The notes under the pieces: model-generated
Databases searched by the model: none
Seen by the model: only the letters and a program-made list of their open reading frames with translations
What the model was told of the DNA's origin: nothing
In this document: positions 1 through 7,408 of the stretch, piece after piece
Position numbering within the stretch: the first letter of the stretch is position 1
Layout of the letters: each line of letters starts with the position of its first letter
DNA from: G020348385 sp964580235
Lineage (GTDB): Bacteria; Acidobacteriota; Aminicenantia; Aminicenantales; Aminicenantaceae
Assembly (NCBI GenBank): GCA_964580235.1
Contig: CAZOJY010000046.1
Location: forward strand, 1-24,475
Length of the DNA stretch: 24,475 bases
Reading direction: 5' to 3'
Translations under genes and position numbers: made by a program

Positions 1-702
1 CTTTTCCCGAATCATAAACTCATACTTCATGGAGAATTCTTCGGTCAACTTCAGCTCCCCTCCAACTTTCCCAGTTATAATGACCTCTCCGGGAAAAAAG
101 ACCGATGGATTTATGGATTTCGGAATCGTATCTTCATCACAGAAAATTTCTCGTTTCTCGCGCAGCTGGTAACACATGATGACGGCAGCAAACGAACAAA
201 ATTCGATTGGCATTTTTCTCTGCGGCTGAATCCTGTTGAGAATCTTGTTCTCATTCTGGGTCATGACTCCAATCATGACTCAGACTATCAAAGCATCCTG
301 GATGATGACCAGGGTTACTACCTCAACCGCAATTATGCCGGATTTGGACTGCCTTTTCACGTGGGGGACTTTTATATAGAACCGTTCACTTGGGTGCTCT
401 ATCTCACTAACCACATGGGGCATCTCGATCTCTCAGGAGAAAAGCTTCTCCAGGAATATGGAATACGAATCGGAGCATGGATGCAGGATAAAATTGGTAT
501 AAGCTTCCAAATCATCTGTCAATCCGAATCTTTTTTTTCCCTCGGACAGACATTTTTGGCTGACTTGATATTCCGCATAAAGCTTTTGGATTATCTAGAA
601 TTATCCTTGGGCGGAAGTATATGGAAGGACATTCAAAAAAGTCGTTTGGGAAACAAACAGACATTCACAAAACTTCATTGGGGAATCGCCATTCCTTTCT
701 AA
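1..702 (+). CDS. Outer-membrane beta-barrel protein, 3' part (5' end outside window)
   Basis: The frame is open from the first base to the TAA at 700-702, so this is the C-terminal 233 residues of a longer protein; a GTG at 361 is internal, not the start. The protein has alternating polar/hydrophobic stretches with many aromatic residues (for example around WIYGFRNRIF and FLAQLVTHDD), separated by short Asp/Asn/Gly-rich turns, as in transmembrane beta-strands. It ends in GIAIPF, a terminal phenylalanine typical of substrates of the BAM outer-membrane assembly machinery. No specific family is recognised. It lies 221 bases upstream of the respiratory cluster on the same strand, so it could be a porin-like partner of those periplasmic cytochromes, but that link is only positional. 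Confidence 0.7.
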   Translation, partial: LFPNHKLILHGEFFGQLQLPSNFPSYNDLSGKKDRWIYGFRNRIFITENFSFLAQLVTHDDGSKRTKFDWHFSLRLNPVENLVLILGHDSNHDSDYQSILDDDQGYYLNRNYAGFGLPFHVGDFYIEPFTWVLYLTNHMGHLDLSGEKLLQEYGIRIGAWMQDKIGISFQIICQSESFFSLGQTFLADLIFRIKLLDYLELSLGGSIWKDIQKSRLGNKQTFTKLHWGIAIPF

Positions 703-704
703 GC

Positions 705-720
705 TGAATAATTCAGGTTA
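705..720. repeat. Copy of dispersed TGAATAATTCAGG motif
   Basis: The sequence TGAATAATTCAGGTTA lies just past the stop codon of the barrel gene. TGAATAATTCAGG recurs at 24378-24390 and, inverted, at 24214-24226. It therefore looks like part of a dispersed genomic repeat family rather than a local feature. Confidence 0.5.
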
Positions 721-777
721 AGTCATAAAAAACAGCATTAAAACTAAAAAGTTCGCTTCCATTTTGCTCGGGTAACT

Positions 778-814
778 GCGGATTTTCCTCCTGAAAAGAA
801 GGTGGAAAATCAGC
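778..814 (+). other. Stem-loop upstream of the cytochrome cluster
   Basis: The arm GCGGATTTTCCTCCT (778-792) pairs with AGGTGGAAAATCAGC (800-814) over 13 of 15 positions, with a 7-base loop. A second small palindrome, CTGAT-GA-ATCAG, follows at 818-829. No T-run follows, so a simple intrinsic terminator is unlikely. It may be an mRNA leader or processing element, or part of a repeat. No known riboswitch class was recognised. Confidence 0.45.
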
Positions 815-855
815 GGACTGATGAATCAGCCTGCCTAATTGCATTCGCTTCGACC

Positions 856-884
856 TTGACAACCGCCCTTCATTGTGCTACCAA
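856..884 (+). promoter_or_regulatory. Possible promoter of the respiratory cluster
   Basis: A perfect TTGACA (856-861) stands 17 bases before TACCAA (879-884), a poor -10 box. It would place a transcript start about 30 bases before the ATG at 924. The match is one-sided, so this is a weak call. Confidence 0.25.
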
Positions 885-923
885 AACTTACCTCTGGATG
901 ATTGCTTTTTCCTTCGGTTTAGG

Positions 924-1832
924 ATGTATCTAAAATATTTAATAGCAGCCTTTTTGGTCGTCCTGGTCCCCTTTTCCTCCTCATTTTCTCAGTCTTCGAT
1001 CCAGTCTGACCAGGAGTGTCTCACGTGTCATGGAAATCCCGAAATATCCCAAATTACAAGCGATGGAAAAGCCCGCTCTCTGTATGTTGATCCTGAAAAA
1101 TGGTCTCGGGATATCCATCATCAAGGCCATCTCACCTGTGTCGACTGTCACATAAATGCGAATCCTTTCATTCACTTCCGGGAGGGATTTATCGATGTGG
1201 ATTGTGCCCGCTGCCATCCTATCGAAGCAGAGGAATACCAAAAAAATATCCATCTTACCTTCACAGCCATCACTCCAGGCAAACAGCTTCCCCTCTGTTA
1301 CCACTGCCACACCAAGCATAACATCCTTCGTCATGATGATCCTTTGTCATCTGTCCATGAATCGAACACCGGGGATACATGTGGGACATGCCACCCAGAA
1401 GTCATGGTGAAAGGAATTCTGGAAGGGACATCTCTTGGAAAAATATCGGGCCACCGAAAGGGAGACCTTTCCGAAAAATTTGACATGAATGTTTGTATTA
1501 ATTGTCATTATGAGGATTCGGCCCATGGTGCAAAACGTGTTTACAAGGATTTCTGCACCCGCTGCCATGATGTCCGTTCAAAAGGAAATCTTGTCCTAGG
1601 ACCGACCCATATGGATTCCACAAAATGGGCAGGAGTCAATTCTGTTGGGAATGCCCTCCTGTTCCTTTTGCTCTTTGCCTCAGGCACACTGCTAGTATTT
1701 AAATCCCGAAAAGGAATCACAACAAAAATTGTATCCTGGAAGGAAAACATGAAAATGCCCGCTGTGCCGGAAGAACCGGTCCTTCAGGCAACCAAAACCT
1801 CAAAACATCAAGAAAGTCAAGAAAATGAATAA
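924..1832 (+). CDS. Seven-haem cytochrome c, C-terminally membrane-anchored (QrcA/ActA-like role)
   Basis: This 302-residue protein carries seven CXXCH haem c sites at residues 32, 72, 94, 125, 153, 191 and 211. A signal peptide occupies residues 1-22 (hydrophobic core LIAAFLVVLVPF), so the haems are periplasmic. One transmembrane helix at about 241-260 is followed by a short basic cytoplasmic tail. ATG 924 is preferred over the TTG at 873 because it begins directly at the signal peptide. The stop overlaps the start of the iron-sulfur subunit gene by 8 bases, indicating coupled translation. In Qrc and alternative complex III, a multihaem cytochrome is the periplasmic electron partner of an iron-sulfur/NrfD/MopB complex; that role is inferred here from context. 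Further His residues (e.g. HH65-66, H110, H132, H144, H201, H229) could be distal haem ligands. Confidence 0.85.
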   Translation: MYLKYLIAAFLVVLVPFSSSFSQSSIQSDQECLTCHGNPEISQITSDGKARSLYVDPEKWSRDIHHQGHLTCVDCHINANPFIHFREGFIDVDCARCHPIEAEEYQKNIHLTFTAITPGKQLPLCYHCHTKHNILRHDDPLSSVHESNTGDTCGTCHPEVMVKGILEGTSLGKISGHRKGDLSEKFDMNVCINCHYEDSAHGAKRVYKDFCTRCHDVRSKGNLVLGPTHMDSTKWAGVNSVGNALLFLLLFASGTLLVFKSRKGITTKIVSWKENMKMPAVPEEPVLQATKTSKHQESQENE

Positions 1833-2412
1833 AAAGCGTTACGCCATGTTGATCGATCTGCGCAAATGCATCGGATGCAATGCCTGCGCTGTGGTTTGTA
1901 AAAGCGAAAATAATGTCCCGCTTGGCGTCTGGAGGAGCTGGGTAAAACGAGTGGAAAAAGGGACATATCCTCATGCTAAAGAATATTTCCTTCCGATTGT
2001 TTGCAATAACTGCGAAAATCCAATTTGTGTAACCGTTTGTCCTGTTAAAGCCTCGATCCAGCGCCCTGACGGGATTGTTTACGTTGATCCACATCGGTGT
2101 ATCGGATGCCGCTATTGCATAGCTTCCTGCCCCTATGGAGTTCGGTACATCAATCCCCTGTCAAAAATTGTCGAAAAATGTTTCTGGTGTCATCACAGGG
2201 TGGATGCGGGGCTTGAACCCGCATGTGTTATGGCCTGCCCCACAGGGGCCATCATGTTTGGTGATATGAATGATCCGGAAAGCACGATTGCTGAGGCCTT
2301 AGCAAAGAATGCGGTCCAAGTCATAAAAGCTGAACTGGGAACAAATCCCAAAACCTTTTACATCGGGCTTGATCAAGAAGTTGTGGATATTAAGGAAGTT
2401 GAGCAAGAGTGA
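1825..2412 (+). CDS. Four-cluster [4Fe-4S] ferredoxin-like subunit (PsrB/NrfC/QrcC family)
   Basis: This 195-residue protein has sixteen cysteines in the arrangement of the DmsB/PsrB/NrfC electron-transfer subunits: 15/18/21/25, 60/63/68/72, 92/95/98/102 and 119/122/134/138. That fits four [4Fe-4S] clusters that form a wire between the MopB-type subunit and the membrane subunit. It has no signal peptide. It could be carried out by the TAT signal of the molybdopterin-family subunit or remain cytoplasmic; family knowledge favours the former. It overlaps the cytochrome gene (8 bases) and the NrfD gene (ATG 2412 lies on the last base of its stop). The family call is firm; the physiological electron direction cannot be read from the sequence. 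Confidence 0.92.
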   Translation: MNKKRYAMLIDLRKCIGCNACAVVCKSENNVPLGVWRSWVKRVEKGTYPHAKEYFLPIVCNNCENPICVTVCPVKASIQRPDGIVYVDPHRCIGCRYCIASCPYGVRYINPLSKIVEKCFWCHHRVDAGLEPACVMACPTGAIMFGDMNDPESTIAEALAKNAVQVIKAELGTNPKTFYIGLDQEVVDIKEVEQE

Positions 2413-3308
2413 TGGACAGCCAAATCCTTTACAACATCAATCACCAAGAGGCCTTCGGTATTTTTATTGCTGTATATTTTTATTTGACAGGTTTAAGCGA
2501 AGGATCTTTTCTCCTTTCTACACTTGCTTACAGTTTTGGCCTAGAAAAGTACAAATCTCTGGGGAGGGTGGGCATTATCCTGGCGACCGTTTTGCTGATC
2601 ATTGCCCCCGTTTTCCTTTTACTCCATATCGGCGTCCCTCAGCGAGCCTGGCACCTTTTAGTGTACCTGAATTTTGAATCCCCGATAACCTGGGGTTCAT
2701 TTCTTCTGATCTTCTTCTTGATAACCTGCATCCTATATGGTTTTTTCATATTCAGGGAACAAAAAAAAGTGACGCGCTTTGTGGGATTTATTGGGATTCC
2801 TCTTGCCATATCCGTCAATGTTTATACGGGCTTTATTCTGGCTTTTGGAAAAGCCAGGGCCTTGTGGAATACAGCCCTGATGCCCATTTTATTTCTCGTA
2901 TCGGCCATCATCTCTGGAATAGCCCTGATGATTCTGGCTTGTTTCATGAAGGATCGCTTCTTCTCCAAGCAAAAAAAAGTCGATTATCCGTTGCTTGAAA
3001 ATCTCGGAAAAATGTTAGCTTGGTTAATCGTTATCGATCTTTTTCTCGTGGGTTGTGATATTCTCGTCCTTTTAATTTCTCACTCTGATGCCCAGGGTGC
3101 AGCCCGTTTGCTTTTATCCGGCAATTTTTCTTTTTTATTCTTGATCGTCGAAAACCTGTTGGGAAAAATTGTGCCTTTTACACTGCTGATTATTCCGCGA
3201 TTCAGAAACAAGACGACCATCATCATCGCTTCTTTGCTTGTTCTTATCGGGACATTTTTCATGAAATATATCATCGTGGCTGGCGGGGAATTTATCCCTT
3301 TAATATAG
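2412..3308 (+). CDS. nrfD: NrfD/PsrC-type quinone-interacting membrane subunit
   Basis: This polytopic protein of 298 residues has about eight hydrophobic helices (roughly 15-36, 54-74, 90-113, 124-148, 155-180, 203-224, 240-260, 265-285). Features fit NrfD/PsrC/QrcD: an N-terminal helix with acidic and aromatic residues (FYLTGLSEGSF), the WNTALMPILFLVSA segment, and a final helix leading into a GGEFIPL tail. Family members bind no haem and exchange electrons between menaquinone and the iron-sulfur subunit; some ACIII members are proposed to translocate protons. A GTG at 2409 is an alternative start; ATG 2412 is preferred. It sits between the iron-sulfur and MopB genes with gaps of no more than 8 bases, which supports one complex. 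Confidence 0.88.
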   Translation: MDSQILYNINHQEAFGIFIAVYFYLTGLSEGSFLLSTLAYSFGLEKYKSLGRVGIILATVLLIIAPVFLLLHIGVPQRAWHLLVYLNFESPITWGSFLLIFFLITCILYGFFIFREQKKVTRFVGFIGIPLAISVNVYTGFILAFGKARALWNTALMPILFLVSAIISGIALMILACFMKDRFFSKQKKVDYPLLENLGKMLAWLIVIDLFLVGCDILVLLISHSDAQGAARLLLSGNFSFLFLIVENLLGKIVPFTLLIIPRFRNKTTIIIASLLVLIGTFFMKYIIVAGGEFIPLI

Positions 3309-3316
3309 GAATAATT

Positions 3317-5548
3317 ATGAAGCTAAAAGGACATTCAAGAAGGCGATTCATGAGGGACGGATTCTTGCTGGCTGCGGGTTCTTCTATGTCTTTGAAAACA
3401 TTCTCCCGATCGGCTCATGCCAATAAAAAAATAAGCGTATCACGGACTTCCTTAAAACCCCTGCTCGGCATCCCTTCGACCTGCACACTGTGCCCTGCAG
3501 GTTGCGGCATTATCGCTTATCTGAATGGTGACCGACTTGTCCAGATTCTCGGAAATCCCGATCATCCGAACAACAAAGGAGGTATTTGTGCGAGAGGCAT
3601 TTCAGGCATCAATTTGGTCAACGATCCAGAAAGAATTTTATATCCCTTAAAAAGAATCGGTCCCAGAGGACAGAACCATTGGAGCCAGATCACTTGGGAT
3701 GAGGCCTATCTAACTCTGGCTTCTCGCATCAATCATTTAATAAAAGAAGGGCGGATCAAGGAATTTATCGTTGATATAGGACAAAAGGATCCTGTTCTCC
3801 TGGAATTCATTAAAGCTTTGGGAGGAGCATCCGTCATCAATCGACCTGCGTTGAAAGATCTCAACCGGTCGTCAGCATTGTCAACCATGTCAGGACACCT
3901 TTCATTTATTCCAGATGTTGCAAACAGTCATACCATCCTGAATTTTGGGGCCAATCTTTTTGCGAATCATGATTATTTTGTTGGCATAGCTCGCCGCCTA
4001 ACTTTTGCCAGAATTGAGAGAGGCACTAAACTTATCACGTTTGATGTGCGAATGTCGGAAACAGCTGCAAAAAGTGATGAATGGTACCCGGTCAAACCAG
4101 GAACAGACGGAAGTGTGGCTCTCGCAATGGCCAACATAATCATGAATAAAGGCCTGGCAAACACAGAATTCCTCAAACAAAAAACAAACATACCTATTGG
4201 AATGTTGAAAGAGCACCTCTCCCGATTCCCTCCCGAATGGGCTGAGAAGATGAGTGGTATCGCGGCCAAAGATATTGAACGGTTGGCCTCCCGATTTGCT
4301 TCTTACAAACCATCCGTTGCCATCCTCGGAGGAGGGGCTTACGACCATGAAAACGGGAATCAAAATGTAAGATGTATATCTCTTTTGAACTGGCTGGTCG
4401 GAAACTTGGAGGAGGAAGGAGGGCTCTTTTTCCCCCTATTAAAGCCGGAGATCTCTTCAGGTTTATCATCCCTGCGATCTGTCTCAGAATTGGAACGGGA
4501 AAAAATATCTGCTGACACTTATTTTGCCTATCATGCTAATCCTTCATATGCGGATGCGGAGTGTGATGAAAGCACCCGCCTTCTGAGGGATGAAAAAACC
4601 ACAGCATTTCTAGTAGTGATGGACACACACATGACGGAAACGGCCATGCTGGCAGATATGGTTTTGCCTTCAGCAACCTATCTCGAAGCATGGGGGGTGG
4701 AGCCTGCTCCATCTCTTGACGGAATCGCGATACTCAATCTCCGCCAACCTGTTGTCTCATTACTCAGCCCAGCAAAAGCCCTGCGTTCCCCCATGTTTGA
4801 CGCTGGAAAATTGATGGAGAACACTTTCCAGCCGTTAGGAGAAGCCAAAGAAGTGGGAAATTTCTGTTTGAAACTAGCGGGAAAAATAAAGGGCGATTTT
4901 GAAACAAAACTGCCCTATAAAGACACACGGGATTATACTTCGAAAAAGGCCTTTTCTTTCCTGAATAAAAACAGCGGCCTTCAGGCTTTAAAAGAAAAAG
5001 GCTTTTGGATTCGCAAAGAAACCTTTTTGGCGGAAAATAATACCTCAAAGATTAATTTACAACCTCCGCTGCCGGGCTATATTCCTATACGCTCTCATGA
5101 AAAGAAAAATCCAGATCAATTTGTCCTGACCACATTTAAAAATAACTTGGGAACAAAGGGGACAGAGAACAGCAAATGGGCCAAGGAAATTTTTCATGAA
5201 AACAGGCTTTGGTTGAACAAACATAAAGCCGAACAGCTGGGCATAGAAAACGGAGAAAAGGTTGTTGTCACATCATCTGTGGGAAGTCTAACTGTGCGCA
5301 TTCTGACCACAAACCTGATTCACCCGGAGTCGGTCGCTCTGGCGGAAGGTTTGGGCCATACAGCGTTCGGGAGCTTGGCTCGAGCGCGAAAAGCCAGGAG
5401 CAAGGATAGAGATACACAACATATCTGGTGGAGTCAAAAGGGAGAGGGTGTGAATCCTTTTTCCATCATCGAAAACCGGGTGGATCCTGTAGGAGGAGGT
5501 CATGCCTCAAAAGATACGCTGGTCCGAGTCCAAAAGATTAAGGAATAA
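3317..5548 (+). CDS. TAT-exported molybdopterin-oxidoreductase-family subunit (PsrA/QrcB-like)
   Basis: This 743-residue protein begins with a twin-arginine signal (SRRRFMR at 7-13, then a hydrophobic stretch and an AHA cleavage-like site near 33-35). A [4Fe-4S] site follows with C56-x2-C59-x3-C63-x27-C91, and the GGICARG sequence is typical of Psr/Phs-like enzymes. The MopB fold continues, with a molydopterin-dinucleotide-binding-like C-terminal domain from about residue 600 (LTTFKNNLGTKG; HKAEQLGIENGEKVVV). Where PsrA or NapA have the Mo-ligating cysteine, this protein appears to have NRSSALSTMSG (183-193), with no cysteine; Ser185 or Ser186 would take that place. It may therefore use a serine ligand or, like QrcB, lack an active Mo site. 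Start ATG 3317 has an AGGA ribosome site 8 bases upstream. It is the last of the four complex genes. Substrate is not predictable. Confidence 0.82.
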   Translation: MKLKGHSRRRFMRDGFLLAAGSSMSLKTFSRSAHANKKISVSRTSLKPLLGIPSTCTLCPAGCGIIAYLNGDRLVQILGNPDHPNNKGGICARGISGINLVNDPERILYPLKRIGPRGQNHWSQITWDEAYLTLASRINHLIKEGRIKEFIVDIGQKDPVLLEFIKALGGASVINRPALKDLNRSSALSTMSGHLSFIPDVANSHTILNFGANLFANHDYFVGIARRLTFARIERGTKLITFDVRMSETAAKSDEWYPVKPGTDGSVALAMANIIMNKGLANTEFLKQKTNIPIGMLKEHLSRFPPEWAEKMSGIAAKDIERLASRFASYKPSVAILGGGAYDHENGNQNVRCISLLNWLVGNLEEEGGLFFPLLKPEISSGLSSLRSVSELEREKISADTYFAYHANPSYADAECDESTRLLRDEKTTAFLVVMDTHMTETAMLADMVLPSATYLEAWGVEPAPSLDGIAILNLRQPVVSLLSPAKALRSPMFDAGKLMENTFQPLGEAKEVGNFCLKLAGKIKGDFETKLPYKDTRDYTSKKAFSFLNKNSGLQALKEKGFWIRKETFLAENNTSKINLQPPLPGYIPIRSHEKKNPDQFVLTTFKNNLGTKGTENSKWAKEIFHENRLWLNKHKAEQLGIENGEKVVVTSSVGSLTVRILTTNLIHPESVALAEGLGHTAFGSLARARKARSKDRDTQHIWWSQKGEGVNPFSIIENRVDPVGGGHASKDTLVRVQKIKE

Positions 5549-5565
5549 ACTTAAAGGTTGCTGAA

Positions 5566-6852
5566 ATGAACAAAAAGACTCAAAACATTTTCATTGCGCT
5601 GATTATCATATTTTTGGGATCAAACTCTCTTTTTTCTGATGTTTTTGAATATCAGGGCCATATAAAGCGGCTCACGCATTCAGGGAATGATTTCGTTCAT
5701 TATCCCTGTCTCAGCGACGACGGAGAGTGGATACTATATGTCCAGGAAAGTAAAAGCGGTGAAAAACCTACCAAATCCCTCAGAGTCTTGGACATCTCCA
5801 CGGGCAGAGAAAAGGAGCTTTTTTGGGACAGAAAAATGACAGCTCCAAGACCCTATGAGAACGTTTCCCTCCTTGTCGGATCAAAACCTCCGGTCTTATC
5901 CGGTAACGGACGCGTGGCTGTTTTTATCCTGAGTTTGGATCAACCCGAAAGCATCCTGGATCACTATCTTGCCCTCATCAACACAGATGGATCGGACTTC
6001 AAAATCATTTCTTTTCCGATCGAAAACTTGCAAGGAAAAAACTGGAAAGCCCTCGAATTCAAGAGTAACGAATGGGAAAGGATATCTAATTATGCTGTAA
6101 ACTCCGATGGAAGCCGTGTGGCCTGTGTGATGAAAGGACATCTGGGACCCATCCGCTACGGAAATACCAGTGCCATTATCATGGTCGATACGCTCAGCGG
6201 TGAGCAAAAAACGATCCTTGCTCCCAGATTTAACGGAAAGCAATGGGAATGGACATCTTTTCCTTCCCGGCCACTTTTAGGAGGAGCTTGGGCATTCGGC
6301 ATGAGCAGTTCAGGTGACAGAATCTTATTCGGCGCCCAATCATCGGAAGATAAGCTCGACTATGATCTCTATTTATCCGGATGGGAAGGAACTCAATTTA
6401 AAAGAATAACCGATTTTCATGACCGCTGGTTCAGCCTTGCCGAACTCGGACAAGATGGAAAGAAGGCTGTATTTTTTTACTCAGGGAAGGAAAAAAAAGG
6501 AATCGGAACATATGCCGTCAATTCGGAGGAATCCGAAATGTCTTATGTCGAATCCCATTTTTCTCCGAAAGTCGAATTTAATGATTTATCAGGAAATGGG
6601 CAGCTTATCGTTTTTAAGCGAATTTATGATGGAATCTTGCTCGATCTCAATACAGGCAAAGAAAGAATCGCTTTTGACGAAAATACCTCGGGTTATGCTT
6701 CTGGCTTGGTTCCGATGGATTTCCCTAGATTTCCTGCCTTCTGGGGATCTCACATCATGAGTTACGATGGAACAAAAATTCTTCTTTCCGGAATTCCTGA
6801 GGGAAAGAAAAGTCCGGAGATCTATCTTCTGAGTTTTGAAGCCATACAATAA
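5566..6852 (+). CDS. Secreted seven-repeat TolB/PD40-like beta-propeller protein
   Basis: This 428-residue protein begins with a signal peptide (about residues 1-24, core IFIALIIIFLG). Seven repeats of the form S-x-(D/N)-G-x-x-(V/I)-x-F lie near residues 49, 111, 179, 248, 295, 341 and 399, as expected for a seven-bladed PD40/TolB-like propeller. No haem motif, cysteine cluster or known catalytic motif is visible. It is 17 bases after the MopB gene with an AAAGG ribosome site, and 7 bases before the hexahaem cytochrome, so it belongs to the same operon. The likely role is a periplasmic binding or scaffolding partner of the redox proteins. That is inference; the fold call is stronger than the function. 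Confidence 0.7.
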   Translation: MNKKTQNIFIALIIIFLGSNSLFSDVFEYQGHIKRLTHSGNDFVHYPCLSDDGEWILYVQESKSGEKPTKSLRVLDISTGREKELFWDRKMTAPRPYENVSLLVGSKPPVLSGNGRVAVFILSLDQPESILDHYLALINTDGSDFKIISFPIENLQGKNWKALEFKSNEWERISNYAVNSDGSRVACVMKGHLGPIRYGNTSAIIMVDTLSGEQKTILAPRFNGKQWEWTSFPSRPLLGGAWAFGMSSSGDRILFGAQSSEDKLDYDLYLSGWEGTQFKRITDFHDRWFSLAELGQDGKKAVFFYSGKEKKGIGTYAVNSEESEMSYVESHFSPKVEFNDLSGNGQLIVFKRIYDGILLDLNTGKERIAFDENTSGYASGLVPMDFPRFPAFWGSHIMSYDGTKILLSGIPEGKKSPEIYLLSFEAIQ

Positions 6853-6859
6853 AAACATC

Positions 6860-7408
6860 ATGTCTGAGTTCAGATACAAAAAACGATTCTGGACGATTCT
6901 TGCTCTTATGCTTCTGGTCGTCCTGATTGTTGTGAGTGGAGGAATAGGCTATCTTGTGCATTATTCCGCCACGAACGAAAATGTTTGCGCGCAATGCCAT
7001 CCGGAAATTGTCGAATTATGGAAGAACTCAAAGGGTCATCCCTCCCATTCGGCATCCTGTTTTGCGTGCCACTCCAGACAATTCGTCCCTGCTGAGTATT
7101 CAGCCGATGATCCACTCACTTCGCAAAGGTGCCTGGACTGCCATAAAGATGTGCTGAAATTGGGGTATGGTGTCAAAAAGAAAATCATTCATTACAATCA
7201 CAGAATACACAGGCAGGAGGGTCTGGAATGTATTGTGTGCCACCGCAATGCCGGACATGAATATATGTCGGGAGGAACAAACAGGCCTTCAAGCAGAGAA
7301 TGTTTGCCCTGCCACTTAAAAGAGTTTGACGGCCCGCCAAAAAAACAGGAATGCCTGAACTGTCACGATGTGATGCTGGCACCGGGGAGGACATGGCAGA
7401 ATGATTAA
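6860..7408 (+). CDS. Six-haem cytochrome c with N-terminal membrane anchor
   Basis: This 182-residue protein has an uncleaved N-terminal anchor (about residues 11-33) and six CXXCH sites at residues 43, 67, 91, 124, 148 and 165. The layout resembles NapC/NrfH-type anchored cytochromes, but the haem spacing is more regular and the count is higher, so a specific family is not assigned. ATG 6860 is chosen over an upstream TTG (6836) that overlaps the propeller gene. Its last codons overlap the following iron-sulfur/NarI fusion by 8 bases, which suggests that the two form one membrane complex. Electrons would pass between quinone or the iron-sulfur fusion and periplasmic carriers. Confidence 0.85.
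   Translation: MSEFRYKKRFWTILALMLLVVLIVVSGGIGYLVHYSATNENVCAQCHPEIVELWKNSKGHPSHSASCFACHSRQFVPAEYSADDPLTSQRCLDCHKDVLKLGYGVKKKIIHYNHRIHRQEGLECIVCHRNAGHEYMSGGTNRPSSRECLPCHLKEFDGPPKKQECLNCHDVMLAPGRTWQND

Noticed and set aside
818..824. CTGATGA, the core sequence of hammerhead ribozymes
   Set aside because: No GAAA box or matching stems II and III are found at the required positions; the sequence is explained by the CTGAT/ATCAG palindrome.
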